From DATAOG01 sp963840925 (lineage in GTDB: Bacteria > Pseudomonadota > Alphaproteobacteria > Geminicoccales > Geminicoccaceae): a stretch of 64,000 nt of DNA. A model generated the notes under the pieces. The model saw only the letters and a program-made list of their open reading frames with translations, ran no database searches and was not told the origin of the DNA. The position numbers were made by a program, and so were the translations under genes. The stretch spans positions 1-64,000 of the forward strand of contig CAWJAY010000037.1 in assembly GCA_963840925.1 (NCBI GenBank). Reading direction: 5' to 3'. This document shows, piece by piece, positions 36,042 through 46,329 of this stretch; position 1 is the stretch's first letter, and every line of letters begins with the position of its first letter.

Positions 36042-37537
36042 ATGCTTGACTTACTGACGGCCGCCGTCGACGGCCTGCAGCTGGTGCTCGCCTGGCCGAA
36101 CATCCTCTATCCCGTCGTCGGCACGCTGCTGGCGATGGTGTTCGCGTTCTTGCCGGGCCTCGGCGGCGTGACGCTGATGGCGCTAGCGATCCCGTTCACG
36201 TTCGCCTGGGACCCGTTGTCGATCGTCCTGCTGTTCGGCGCTTTCGTCGGCGGCGCCACCTTCATGGGGTCGGTCACCTCAATTCTGTTCAACGTGCCGG
36301 GCACGGCGCCGAGCGCTGCGACGCTGCTCGACGGCTATCCCATGGCGGTGCGCGGCGAGGCCAAGACCGCGATCGCCTGCGCAGCCAGCGCATCGGCGCT
36401 CGGCTCGACGTTCGGCATCTTCGTTCTGATCGCGCTGCTGCCGGTGATGCAGCAGCTGATCCTGGCCTTCGGGCCGCCTGAATTCCTGCTTCTGGCGGTC
36501 TGGGGGCTGACCGCCATCGCGATCGTCACTCGCGGCTCCTGGATCAAGGGGCTGGCCATGGCGGGGACCGGCCTAATGCTCGCCTTCATCGGCCAGGATC
36601 CGGGCACCGCAGAGCTGCGCTATACCTTCGGCAGCGACTATTTGATCGACGGCCTGAAGGTGGTGCCGGTCCTGCTCGGCCTGTTCGCGATCGCCGAGAT
36701 GATCGATCTGATCGGGTCGGGACGCACCACCATCTCCGGGCGGATGCGCGCGGGCGAGCTCGGCGGCAGCATGCTCGAGGGCTGCCTTGCCCCGCTGCGG
36801 CACTTGGGGCTGCTGCTGCGCAGCTCGATCATCGGCACGTTGGTCGGCGTCATCCCCGGCATCGGCGGCACGGTCGCAAGCTTCGTCGCCTACGGGCACG
36901 CGGTCCAGACCAGCCGCCGCGCTCCCCGCTTCGGCGACGGCGACATCGCGGCGTGCTCGCGCCGGAGGCCGCTCACGACGCCAAGGACGGCGGCTCGCTC
37001 GTGCCAGTGCTCGCGTTCGGGGTCCCGGGCAGCGAGGGTACGATCCTGCTGCTCACGGTCTTCACGCTGCACGGTATCGTCCCCGGCCGCGAGCTGCTGC
37101 ACGGACAGCTGCCGCTGGTGTTCGCGCTGATCTGGTCGCTTTTTCTCTCGAACTGGCTGACGTCGCTGCTCGGGCTCGCGGTGTCCGGGCCGCTCGCCCG
37201 CACGACCGTGATCAGAGGCGACCTGCTGGTGCCGCTGGTCCTGGTGCTGATCGCGGTCGCGGCCGTCACCTACCGCGGGCAACCGGCGGATCTGATCGTT
37301 GCGGCCGTATTCGGGCTCGTGGGCTACTTTCTCAAGAAATATGGCTGGCCGCGGGTGCCCTTCGTGATCGCGCTGGTGCTCAGTCCGATGTTCGAGCTCA
37401 ATCTGCATCTGACGGCACAATTGCAGAGGCTGGGGCGGATCGATCTGCTGCAGCGGCCGATCGCGGCGGCGCTCGCCGGGCTCATCGTCCTCACGCTGCT
37501 GTTCCCGTTCGCTGGCCGGAACCGATCGGAGGCTTAG
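36042..37537 (+). pseudogene. tctA: Tripartite tricarboxylate transporter large membrane subunit TctA, one frameshift
   Basis: From ATG 36042 the protein shows TctA hallmarks: FLPGLGGVTLMALAIPFTFAWDP, GATFMGSVTSILFNVPGTAPSAATLLDGYPMAVRGEA and GVIPGIGGTVASFVAYGHA. A missing base near 36946 (GACATCGCGG where GACATCCGCGG is expected) breaks the frame. It resumes as GVLAPEAAHDAKDGGSLVPVLAFGVPGSEGTILLL and runs to 37537. The full length of ~500 residues and 10-12 helices is preserved across the two frames. With TctB and a periplasmic TctC it imports carboxylates such as citrate, using an ion gradient. TctB follows with no gap. Confidence 0.85.
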
Positions 37538-38012
37538 ATGCGGGTCCCGCGCGGTGGCTCGGGGCGGATCGCGTTCACCGCGCTCCTTTGCCTGGGCGCA
37601 GGCCTGATGCTCTGGCAGACCATGGGCCTCGGCCGGGTGGCGCGCCTGGCACCGATCTGGGCCATCTTCCCGACCATCGGCCTGCTTCTGCTCCAGCTGG
37701 TCCTCGACCTCAGGCCGGCGTGGGGAAAACGCCTAGAGCGGTCGGCGCTCACCGTTCGGCCACGCGTGCGCTTATCGCCCAAGGCGGAGCAGGCGGCCGG
37801 CTCCCTGGCAGCCGGTGGCGACGACCGTCGGTCGAGGGAGGCCGTGGCGCTCGGTGGGCTGCTGGGGTTGACCGCGCTGGTGTGGGCGGTGGGCGTGGTC
37901 GTGGCGGTGCCGTTGTGCGTTTGTGCTGCTCTATCTCGGTTTTCCGAACATCCTGGGCATCGAGCTGCCGCCCGGCAAACTTTTCGATCGGCGCAGCCGG
38001 GCCTCGCTGTGA
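37538..38012 (+). pseudogene. tctB: Tripartite tricarboxylate transporter small membrane subunit TctB, frameshifted
   Basis: Starts directly after the tctA stop. Helices FTALLCLGAGLMLWQTMG, LAPIWAIFPTIGLLLLQLVLDL and ALGGLLGLTALVWAVGVVVAVPL fit the four-helix TctB family. A shift near 37915 moves the fourth helix to another frame (FVLLYLGFPNILGIELPPGKLF), with stop at 38012. The order A then B is unusual but known. The substrate-binding tctC is not next to it; a piece lies at 42579-43023. Confidence 0.7.
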
Positions 38013-38181
38013 GATCCGTCAGCCGGGCCGCGCAGAGAGCGCGGCAACTGCGCGGTCCAACGCGGATGGTAGCGCTTGCTACCGCCCCGCGGCAGGCGCA
38101 AACTGGCCGTTCTACAGGCCGTTGCGTGAAGTCTTGGGTCACAATGGCGACCGCGCGCGGCAACGAGAACCAAACCGGACA

Positions 38182-39450
38182 ATGCTGCTCACTGGTGTCG
38201 TGCGTTACCGGCGTCTGGCCCGGCAACAATGGCTGCCCGCGGCAACGATCGAACGTCTGCAGTGGCAACGGCTGCAGGCGACGCTGCGGCATGCGTTCGG
38301 CCGATCGCCGTTCTATCGCCGCCGCTTCCTCGAGCTCGGCCTGACGCCCGACGACATCCGCTCGCCCGACGACTTCGGCATGCTCCCGGTCACGACCAGA
38401 GAAGACCTGAGGGATGCCGAGAACCTGATAGCCCGGGGGTTCGACCGGGCGCGCATCAGGCAGCAGCTAACCTCGGGCTCGACCGGCCGGCGGACGACGT
38501 CCTACTTCGATCCTGAGGCCTGGCTGATGGGCAAGCATCTGCTGAAGCTCCGAGCTCGGCTTGCCTGCGGCGTTCGGCCGTGGGACCGCGTCGCGCTGAT
38601 GCAGGAGGAGCAGTCAGCGCGCGCCTCGGGGCCGCTTCGACGGGTGCGCTCGTTCTCGATCCACCGCCCGATCGACGAGGTGCTGCCGGAGTTGCGCGCA
38701 TTCGCGCCCTCGGTGCTCTATGGCTTTCCAGGCTATCTGCTGCGCTTGGCGCGGGCCGCGGCGAACAGCCTGCACCCACGCCACGTGTTCACCTCCGGCG
38801 AGATGCTGGACGCGGCGACACGGGCGGAGATCGAAGCCGGCTTCGGCGCCGCGGTACTCGATGTCTACGGCTGCACCGAGGTCAAGGAGATCGCGTGGGA
38901 ATGCCCCCGGCGAGAGGGCTACCACGTCAACGCTGACTGGCTGCTGCTGGAGGCGGCCCCATGCCGTCCGGGGGATCATGCCCGGCGGGGCGAGCTGCTG
39001 GTGACGTGTCTCTACAACCGCGCGATGCCGCTGGTACGCTATCAGATCGGTGATACCGGCGAGATTCTCGAACGGGCCTGCAGTTGCGGGCGCGGCCTGC
39101 CGCTCGCCCGCCCGACGCTCGGGCGCAGCGTTGATTACATCGCCCTCGAGGACGGCACGATGGTGGCGCCCTACAACCTCACCTGCGCGATCGAGGACGT
39201 CGCGGGAATGGCCCAGTACCAGATCGTCCAACGCACGCTCGAGCGGCTGGAGGTGCTGGTCGTGCCGCGCCGCGACTTCGACGACGCCAGCCGCCGGCAG
39301 ATCCAGGAGCGGCTCCGGCCCGTCCTGCATGGGCTGATCGCCGAGGTCCGCGTGGTCGAGGAGATTGCGCCCGAACCGAGCGGCAAGTTCCGGATCGTGA
39401 GATCCGAGGCGAGCGCGAACGGAGGCAGGGTCCCCGACCGGCACGGCTGA
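38182..39450 (+). CDS. CapK/PaaK-like adenylate-forming enzyme
   Basis: This 422-residue protein has ANL-superfamily features: QLTSGSTGRRTT (about 94-105, nucleotide loop), DVYGCTEVKEIAWECP (about 226-241, acyl-adenylate motif), VRYQIGDTGEI (about 283-293) and a C-terminal PSGKFRIV with the conserved lysine. The N-terminal LRHAFGRSPFYRRRF is typical of the phenylacetate-CoA ligase/CapK subgroup. CapK homologues sit in capsule loci, and their substrates are mostly unknown. ATG 38182 is the first good start. A longer open frame upstream is not coding. It lies 51 bases before the flippase. Confidence 0.85.
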   Translation: MLLTGVVRYRRLARQQWLPAATIERLQWQRLQATLRHAFGRSPFYRRRFLELGLTPDDIRSPDDFGMLPVTTREDLRDAENLIARGFDRARIRQQLTSGSTGRRTTSYFDPEAWLMGKHLLKLRARLACGVRPWDRVALMQEEQSARASGPLRRVRSFSIHRPIDEVLPELRAFAPSVLYGFPGYLLRLARAAANSLHPRHVFTSGEMLDAATRAEIEAGFGAAVLDVYGCTEVKEIAWECPRREGYHVNADWLLLEAAPCRPGDHARRGELLVTCLYNRAMPLVRYQIGDTGEILERACSCGRGLPLARPTLGRSVDYIALEDGTMVAPYNLTCAIEDVAGMAQYQIVQRTLERLEVLVVPRRDFDDASRRQIQERLRPVLHGLIAEVRVVEEIAPEPSGKFRIVRSEASANGGRVPDRHG

Positions 39451-39500
39451 GCCCGCGCCATCGCCCCGCCCGCGGGACAGGCAGGCTGCCGGAACCTTCG

Positions 39501-41000
39501 ATGGCCAGAAAGACCAAGCCTCCTGGAAGCGCGCGCGCCGGGACGGCGGCCGCCGGCATTGCCGGCCGCCTGCGCGGCTTTGCCACCTACGGCGCGAGCC
39601 GGATGCTGGCCGAAGCGCTGCTGGGGCTGCGGGGCGTCGTGCTGGCAGCGATCCTGGGGCCGGAGGTCTTCGGCGTCTGGGCCTTGTTCAGGCTCACGAT
39701 GCACTATTGCGGCTCCGCCGGGCTCGGTCTGCTGCGCGGCCTCGAACTCGAGGCGAGCGCTCCGCCCGCTGCCGCCGGGATGGCGCCGGCGACGGTGCGG
39801 GCCGAGAGCGCCGCGACCGCGCTGGGCTTCCTGTTGCTGGTGTTCGGCGCCCTGTCGCTGGTTGCCGCGATCGTCGCCGGCATGCGGCCCGACCACTGGC
39901 TCAGCCCTGCGCTGGCCGGCATCGCCGGCGGTCTCCTGTTCGACCGCCTCTGGAGCTACGGCGCCACATACCTGCGGGCGACCTCGGAACTCTGGCGCCT
40001 CGCGCTGTACGAGCTGATCAACGCCGTCCTCCAGATCGTGCTGGTGGTCGCGTTGGCCTACGTGTGGGGCCTGAAAGGCGCCCTCGTCGGGTTCGTGCTC
40101 GCCAGCGCCGCCGCTCTCCTCTGCCTGCGCGGCCGGGTGCCGGTGCGCCTATCGCTGTCGCTGCCGCGCCTGCGCAGCCTGCTGCACACGGGCTTCCCGG
40201 TCGGCCTGACCTTCCTGCTGGTGACCGGCCTCGCGACCATCGACCAGCTCGCCGTCGCCACGTTCGCAGGCGCCGAGGCGCTCGGCTACTACGCGTTCGC
40301 AGTCGCCCTCTCGAGCCTCGGGGCGACGGTCGGCCTTGTTCTACGCACCCAGGTCTTCCCTGAGGTCTACCGTCAAGCCAGGTCGCGCGGCGCCCGGTTG
40401 GCGATCGTGAGCCACCTGCGCGGAACGCTGGTGCCGTATGCCTGGGTTTTCGCGCCCGTTCTCGGCGGCCTTGCCCTGGTGCTCGATCCGGCCGTGCTCT
40501 ACTTCGTCCCGGAATACCAGGACGCGATCCCAGCCGCCCGGATCTTCCTGTTCACCGGCGTGGTCGCGGGCATCGCCAACCTCGCCATGCTCGGGGTCGT
40601 CGCAGCCAACCGGCAGTGGCTGCTGCCGCTGCTGACCGCGGGCGCCCTCGTGCTCAACCTGGCGCTGGCCGTCGCCGCCCTAGCCGGCGGTCTCGGCCTG
40701 GAGGGCCTCGCTGCCGCGACGCTCGCGGGCCGGGCCGTCTACGCCTCGACGATCGTGGTCGCGGCGGCGCGCGGGTCGGAGCTGCGCGAGTGGCCGGCCC
40801 TGCTCGCGCGAACGCTCTTGCCCCTCGTGTGGTGCGCCGGCGTGGTCGGCGCTCTCGGCCACCTGGTGCCTGCCGGGGGATCGGGTACGGTCATCGCGCT
40901 GGTCGCCTATGGGCTGGCCCTGTTGCCGCTGCTGCCGTTCGGGCGCGTCGCGCTGCGGGAATTTCGTCAATCTACGGCAGCCGAGGCGGACCTTCGGTAG
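39501..41000 (+). CDS. Wzx-like polysaccharide flippase, second cluster
   Basis: The 499-residue protein starts with a short basic tail, then about 12-14 hydrophobic helices. The MOP-superfamily opening (YGASRMLAEALLGLRGVVLAAILGPEVFGVWALF) and the internal GFPVGLTFLLVTGLATIDQLAVATFAGAEALGYYAFAVAL are typical. It would flip lipid-linked glycans made by the CapK/FemAB/GT4 cluster. GC content is much higher than in the flippase at 9410-10981, and the two share little beyond the fold, so they have separate origins. Confidence 0.86.
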   Translation: MARKTKPPGSARAGTAAAGIAGRLRGFATYGASRMLAEALLGLRGVVLAAILGPEVFGVWALFRLTMHYCGSAGLGLLRGLELEASAPPAAAGMAPATVRAESAATALGFLLLVFGALSLVAAIVAGMRPDHWLSPALAGIAGGLLFDRLWSYGATYLRATSELWRLALYELINAVLQIVLVVALAYVWGLKGALVGFVLASAAALLCLRGRVPVRLSLSLPRLRSLLHTGFPVGLTFLLVTGLATIDQLAVATFAGAEALGYYAFAVALSSLGATVGLVLRTQVFPEVYRQARSRGARLAIVSHLRGTLVPYAWVFAPVLGGLALVLDPAVLYFVPEYQDAIPAARIFLFTGVVAGIANLAMLGVVAANRQWLLPLLTAGALVLNLALAVAALAGGLGLEGLAAATLAGRAVYASTIVVAAARGSELREWPALLARTLLPLVWCAGVVGALGHLVPAGGSGTVIALVAYGLALLPLLPFGRVALREFRQSTAAEADLR

Positions 41001-41009
41001 CACCGCCTC

Positions 41010-42179
41010 CTACCGTGCCGCCGAGCCGGCGAGGGGGCGCTCCACGCGGGTGCCGGTCAAGACCTGGTACAGTTCATGGAAGTAGTCGGCGACCGCATGC
41101 CAGGACATCGACAACGCGAGCGTCCTCGACCTCGCTTGGTGGGCCGCGATCCGGCTGGCGATCGGCCAGATAGTGCCCGACCGCCTGCCGGATCGCGGAC
41201 GGGTCCCGGGGCGCGACCACGAAACCGTTGCCCTGGATCAGATCGCCTGCGCCGCCTGGGGTCGCGATCAGCGCCAGACCGGAGGCCATCGCCTCGAGCA
41301 CGGCGTTCGGCATCGCATCGGACATCGCCGGCAGGACAGAAGATCGAAGCCCGGCGATACGCGCTCCGCGAGCGCGCCGCGCTCGAGGTGACCCAGGAAT
41401 GTCACCCGCTCCGCCACGCCGAGCCGCCGGCACAGCTCCTGCAGCCGGCTTTTCTCAGGACCGTCGCCGGCGATCGCGAGCGTGACGTCGGAGTGGTCGC
41501 GCGCCAGCTCGCCCAATGCCCGCACCAAGACATCGACCCCTTTGCGCTCGATCAACCGGCCGACGAACAGCAGATCGCCGACGGCGCCCCCGGCACCGGG
41601 CCGGAAGAGCCCGCTATCGACGCCGTTCGGGATCACTTCGATCCTGGCCTCGGGCGCGGTCTCGAGCGCGAGCCGGCGCAGGCTCTGGCTTACCGCCGCC
41701 ATGCAGGCCGCCTGCCGCCAGACCCGGCGGGCAACGTGCCGGAACAGCAGCGGATCGAGCCAGCGGAGCCGCTCATTGTAGCCCGGGACGTCCGAGCCGC
41801 GCAGCGAGACCAGGTAGGGGAGGCGTTGGCGCAGCGCGAGGCCGATCAGACCCGCCGGCCAGCCGCCCCAGCAATGACAAAGATCGAAGTGCTGGGCGCT
41901 GGCCAGCCTGCGGCTGTAGGGCAGCGCACGCGCCGTCCATTCCGCGAGCTCCGACCCGCGCCAGAAATGCGCGGCGCGCTTGCGGATCGGCAGTCTGTGC
42001 AGCGCGCTCAGGGGCGAGGGACGCACGACCTCGAGGCATGGTCCTGGCCCACTGGTGACGAGTTCGACCTCGAGGTCGGAGAACCTTGCAAGGTGATCCA
42101 GAAGCTGAGCGCAGGCCAATCCGGTCCCGCCCCCGAACGGCGGGTACTCGTAGTTGACCATCAAAATCCGGAGTGACAC
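41010..42179 (-). pseudogene. Glycosyltransferase family 4, two frameshifts
   Basis: Leftward from GTG 42179 (or ATG 42161): RILMVNYEYPPFGGGTGLACAQLLDHL, FDLCHCWGGWPAGL, VSLRGSDVPGYN, IPNGVDSGLF, LLFVGRLIERKGVDVLVRALGEL and VTFLGHLERGALAE. It shifts near 41335 to VLPAMSDAMPNAVLEAMASGLALIATPGGAGDLI (E-x7-E motif), then again near 41150 to SWHAVADYFHELYQVLTG, with stop at 41010. All GT-B blocks are present but in three frames. It converges on the flippase gene, and the ends are 10 bases apart. Confidence 0.82.
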
Positions 42180-42578
42180 GTTTCTCAACCGGTCGGCGTG
42201 CGGCTTGATCGCCTCCCGGATCCGCTCCCAGCGTCCCCGGTCACGTCGGCTCGAATCGACGGTATCTACAGCGCGGGCCAATGGCAATCACGATCTCTTT
42301 GACTGCGGATTGCCCGGACCGCAGGAACGCAGACGAGCGCGGCGGTTTGGGCATTGGGCCAGCCGCGCTCGCCGTCAATCCGGCCGATGCCTCCCCGGTA
42401 GTTCGTACGTACGGCCGGAGCTCGTCAAAAGCTAGCGCGGGCCGCCGCCCGCCAGCAGCCCCGGAGGCTTCGCGGGCTTGCATGCAGTCTTGGCAGCGAG
42501 CCCTGTGCCGGTAATCCACCGGCGACGGTGGCACCCCCGCCGACCGGGCGGGCTCACGCCGGGCCGATCTCGGAGCGC
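42180..42578. other. Gap between GT4 relic and tctC piece
   Basis: No gene is identified. The right half might be worn 5' sequence of tctC, but no TctC signal peptide or N-terminal domain could be read. Confidence 0.3.
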
Positions 42579-43023
42579 TCCAGGAGTTCCCGAGCCTGAC
42601 TGGCGATTTCACGCTGCTCGGGCGGCTGGCGCAGGACGTCGAGGTGTGGGTGACCGCGGCAACCTCGCCGATCATGACGGTCGACGACCTGTTCGGAAAG
42701 ACCGGGAAGATCGTCTTCGGCGTGCAGGGGGTCAGCGGCACACTGGTTTCCTGTGCGGTCGGCAGCGAACTGATGGGCTTCGATGTGGGGGGATCCTCAG
42801 CGCGTACGCGAGCTCACCGGAGATCCTGCTCGGCATGCTGCGGGGCGAGTTGGACATCACGAGCATCTCGTGGAGCTCCGTGCAAGATCCGGTCAAGGCT
42901 GGCGAGATACGGCCATTGCTTCAGATCAGGGATGCTCCGGCTGCTGCGGCCGTGCCCGTGCTCGGTGGCGCCAACGGCGTAGCGGTCAGTCGGGCGCGAG
43001 CGCTTGGGCGGGACGTGGCGGCG
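42579..43023 (+). pseudogene. tctC: TctC/Bug-type substrate-binding protein, internal fragment
   Basis: The rightward sequence encodes LQEFPSLTGDFTLLGRLAQDVEVWVTAATSP, MTVDDLFGKTGKIVFGVQGVSGTLVSCAVGSELMGFDV. After a frame change near 42790 it gives SSPEILLGMLRGELDITSISWSSVQDPVKAGEIRPLLQI and GGANGVAVSRARALGRD. This is the central part of a Bug-family periplasmic carboxylate-binding protein. Both ends are missing, and an IS5 fragment cuts the right side. It probably belonged with tctAB at 36042-38012. Confidence 0.7.
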
Positions 43024-43305
43024 GCCGAGGAACCGCATCCAGGTCAGGCGGTCGCGGAGATAGAACTCGGTGCGCTCGTCGCTCAGATTGTTCTGGGTCT
43101 GCAGGATCAGGACCTTGAACATCAGGACGTGGTCGAACGCCGGCCGGCCGCCCTTCGACCGGTCGGCCCGTGGCACGGCGCGCTCGAGCTCGGGCCGGAA
43201 CCGCTCGAAGTCGATTACTGCGCCCAACCGTTCGAGGTCGTCGCCCTTCCTCAACACCCCGGCAAGCCGCTCCTCCACGTCGAAAAATCCGGCCGGCCGA
43301 GCCAT
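43024..43305 (-). pseudogene. IS5-family transposase N-terminal fragment (second copy)
   Basis: From ATG 43305 leftward: MARPAGFFDVEERLAGVLRKGDDLERLGAVIDF, RPAFDHVLMFKVLILQTQNNLSDERTEF and LTWMRFLG, then it breaks into the tctC piece. It is a diverged relative of the IS5 copy at 17236-18071. The same IS110 element follows its 5' side in both places. Confidence 0.8.
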
Positions 43306-43443
43306 CCGATCCCTCCCACGACCCCCGCCGCAGTTAGATCAGATCACCTCGCTCTGACACAGGTTTGGAGATGCGGTCATCGGGCTCAGGCCCTGGCAAG
43401 CTGACAAGCTGTCCGGGCCGAGCAGATGGAAAGGATGACCGTG

Positions 43444-44458
43444 ATGAAGCGCTTCGAAGGGTTGGACGTCTCGCCATCGACCACGTCAATCTGTGTCATC
43501 GACGGACAGGGTCATATTGTCTTCGAGGGCGTGGTGACGACCGATCCGGATGCGATCGGAGCCGTCTTGGCGCCACATAGACCTGATTTGGTCGGCCTGG
43601 AAGCCGGGGCCGATGTCGGAGTGGCTGCACGCGGGCCTGTCGCGACATGGTCTCGAGACCGTACTGCTGGAGACCCGACACGTCCATGCTGCGCTCAAGG
43701 CTTCGCTCATCAAGACCGATCGTCGGGACGCGCACGGCATCGCGCAACTCCTGCGGATGGGCTGGTTCCGACCGGTCCACGTGAAGACGGCTTCAGCCCG
43801 CGAGCGGCGCGTTCTCCTTGGCGCCCGCGACACCCTGTTCCGGCGTTTGCGCGATCTCGACAACAGTGTGCGAGGTTTGCTGCGTGGCTTCGGTCTCCGA
43901 GCGCGTTGCTGCGTGAGCGCTGGAGCGGAGCCGTTCGTCGGCTCATCGACACACATCCAGTGCTCGTGGCGGCGATCGACCGATCCTGGTCGCCCGCCGA
44001 CCGACTCAGCGAGGAACTCGACCGCCTCGTCAAGCTGGTCCGGGATGAGGCGCGCGATGATGCCGTCTGCCGCCGCCTGATGACGGTGCCCGGTGTCGGC
44101 GCCGTCATCGCGCTCAGCAACGTCGCGGCGATCGACGACCCGGCGCGGTTCGCCAGATTGAAGGCCGTGGGGCCGGCGCTCGATCTGACCCCGAGCCGCT
44201 ACCAATCCGGCGAGACCAACCAGCCAGGCGCGATCACCAAGGCCGGCGATGCCCGAGCGCGGGTCGCACTCTTCGAAGCCGCGCATGTGATGATGATGAC
44301 CCGCGTCGCTCGCTGGTTTCCTTTGAAGGCTTGGGCCATGCGGGTGGCGGCACGCCGCGGCGCCAAGCGCGCGAAAGTCGCACTCGCACGCAGGCTCGCC
44401 GTGATCCCTGCACCGCATGTGGGTCAACGGCATCGACTTTCAGGCACAATCGACAATG
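43444..44458 (+). pseudogene. IS110 transposase, copy B, frameshifted
   Basis: Reads MKRFEGLDVSPSTTSICVID, shifts near 43600 to GPMSEWLHAGLSRHGLETVLLETRHVHAALKASLIKTDRRDAHGI, shifts back near 43910 (LLRERWSGAVRRLID), then RLMTVPGVGAVIALSNVAAIDDP. A last shift near 44405 spoils the end. Closely similar to the intact copy A protein. A duplicated ATG codon (VMMMTR) is another small change. Confidence 0.85.
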
Positions 44459-44692
44459 ACGCCGGTTACGCCTGCGCCCCCTTCCCACTGAGGGAAGAAC
44501 CCGGTGGGGACGATGGCCGAGGGCAAGCCGCTGGACACTTCGGCGCCATCAGGACGCCGTTTTAGAGATGGGCTCCCTCCACCAACGCCGATCGCATCAG
44601 GTGAGCGTGGCAGCACACCACCGCTGCGGATCACGGACAGAAGCCAGCACTCGCCGGTGTTTAACAACCCCTTGGCACATGACGCCCGATGG
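44459..44692 (+). ncRNA. Candidate IS110/IS1111 guide RNA region, copy B
   Basis: Homologue of 19228-19461. Most differences are single-base, while the open reading frame before it has suffered several frameshifts. The stem after the stop reads TTCCCACTGAGGGAA, keeping its pairing despite a loop change. RNA status is inference. Confidence 0.38.
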
Positions 44693-44939
44693 CATGGCCC
44701 ATGATGGCCGTGATCCGCTTCGGCCCAAACCCTTGTTCGATCAGCCAGGACGCGGTGAAGTGCCGGAAGGCATGCGGCCCGTACTTGGGCCGGCCGGCAT
44801 CATTGACGATCCCGCACTTGGCCTGGACCGTGCCGAACACTTGCCGGACCAGCGTGCCGTGATTGATGAGACCGGAGGTTGTTCCAGCGAACCCAGTATG
44901 CCGAATGACATAGTATTTGCGTCCGGCGCGAAATTGCAT
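44693..44939 (-). pseudogene. Tyrosine recombinase (phage integrase) C-terminal fragment
   Basis: The leftward frame contains YGPHAFRHFTASWLIEQGFGPKRITAIMGHA, the HxxR ... GH region of the integrase catalytic domain. It stops at the IS110 right end before the tyrosine nucleophile. The upstream part is missing beyond 44939. It differs from the P4-type integrases at 33515-33690 and 54255-55454. Confidence 0.6.
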
Positions 44940-45080
44940 TAGCTCCGGAATGGCTTACCTTTGAGCAGTTCGGCGCCGTCGTAGGCAGCGTGTCCAGGAG
45001 TGCAACCTGAGGTGGACCCCATCGTGAGGACCAGGGGAGGGCCTGGTTAAGTTGGACGAGCGTCGTCCGTCGGTTCCGTT

Positions 45081-46043
45081 TCAAGCGGCATCAATGGTCT
45101 GCTGAGATTGCCGCGGTGGGCATGTGGGCGACGCCGGGGCGTCGTCCAAGCTCCGAGCCGTAGGCTGGAGCGTCATGTCCACGGCGTTCGCGGGCAGGAG
45201 ACCGGTCATCCCCGCCCGCCACACGGCCATTGGGGCACAGCCATCGAGTGCCTGATGGGGCCGCGTGGCGTTGTAGAACACGATCCAGGCGGCGATCCCG
45301 GCGCGCGCCTCACGGCCGTCGGCGTAGCTCTTCAGGTAGACCTCCTCGTACTTCAGCGATCGCCACAGCCGCTCGATGAAGACGTTATCTAGCCAGCGCC
45401 CACGGCCGTCCATTGAGATCCGCACGCCGGCTCGCTGCAGAACCGCGGTGAATGCGGTCGAGGTGAACTGGCTGCCCTGATCGGTGTTGAAGATCTCCGG
45501 CGCGCCGAACCGGGCGAGCGCCTCCTCCAGCGCCCGGACGCAGACGTCGGCATCGAGCGTGTTCGACAGCCGCCACGCCAGGACCGCTCGGCTCGCCCAG
45601 TCCATGATCGCGACCAGATAGAGGAAGCCGCGCCCGATCGGAACGTAGGTGATGTCGGCCGCCCAAACCTGGTTCTCGCTTGCTCGATCACAAGGCCGCG
45701 CAAGAGGTAGGGGTAGATCTTGTGTCCCGGCGCCGGCTTCGACGTCTGCGGCCTCGGGCCGAGGGCTGCGAGCCCCATCAGGCGCATCAGGCGCCGCACC
45801 CGCTTGCGATTGATCCGCTGCCCCTCGGCCCGCAGCATCGCCATCATCCGGCGCGAGCCGAAGAACGGCCAGGCCAGGGAATAGCTCATCGAGCCGGCGC
45901 ATGATCACAAGCTCGTCGGTGTCGGTGGCCGACGCAGGTCGGTAAACGTTCGAGCGCGCCAGCCCGAGCAGCCGGCACTGGCGTCGGATTGACAACCCGG
46001 CGTGAGCGCGATCGAGCATGGCTGTGCGGTCCGGAGCGCTCAT
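45081..46043 (-). pseudogene. IS3-family orfB (DDE transposase), two frameshifts
   Basis: From ATG 46043: MSAPDRTAMLDRAHAGLSIRRQCRLLGLARSNVYR, a shifted middle (RMMAMLRAEGQRINRKRVRRLMRLMGL), then back in frame: NQVWAADITYVPIGRGFLYLVAIMDWASR (D), EIFNTDQGSQFTSTAF (D), NVFIERLWRSLKYEEVYLK (E) and FYNATRPHQALDG. The catalytic triad is intact. The two shifts near 45880 and 45680 compensate each other, leaving a garbled stretch of about 65 residues. Confidence 0.8.
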
Positions 46044-46329
46044 CTTCCGAACCTCGTCGCCAAAAAATCGCGTTCCACGGTCAGCTGTCCGATCTTGGCG
46101 TGCAGCTTCTCGACCTCGCGCTCCCGTTCCGCCTCGGCGTCCGCGCCGACGCCCGGGTCGAACGCCCGGCCAGCGTTCTCGAAGTAGCTGCTTCTTCCAG
46201 GCGTAGATCTGGTTCGGATGAACCTGATACTGCCGCGCCAAATCGGCGATGGTCGCCTTCCCGGACCGCGGCGAGCGCAATCCGCGCCTTTGTCGCCGGG
46301 TCGATCTTCCGTCGCATCTTCTTCGTCAT
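46040..46329 (-). pseudogene. IS3-family orfA, frameshifted
   Basis: From ATG 46329: MTKKMRRKIDPATKARIALAAVREG; shift near 46255; ATIADLARQYQVHPNQIYAWKKQLL; shift near 46190; AEREREVEKLHAKIGQLTVERDFLATRFG and stop. This is the HTH plus leucine-zipper plan of OrfA. It overlaps orfB by 4 bases. Confidence 0.78.

Larger units (their letters stand above)
43377..44692 (+). mobile_element. IS110-family (IS1111-type) element, copy B
   Basis: Second copy of the 1.3-kb unit at 18147-19461. Left repeat TCATCGGGC is at 43377-43385. Right repeat GCCCGATGG is at 44684-44692, with one mismatch to copy A. The transposase gene is frameshifted, so this copy could move only with help from copy A. Left neighbour is an IS5 5' end, as in copy A. 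Right neighbour is an integrase stub. Confidence 0.65.
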
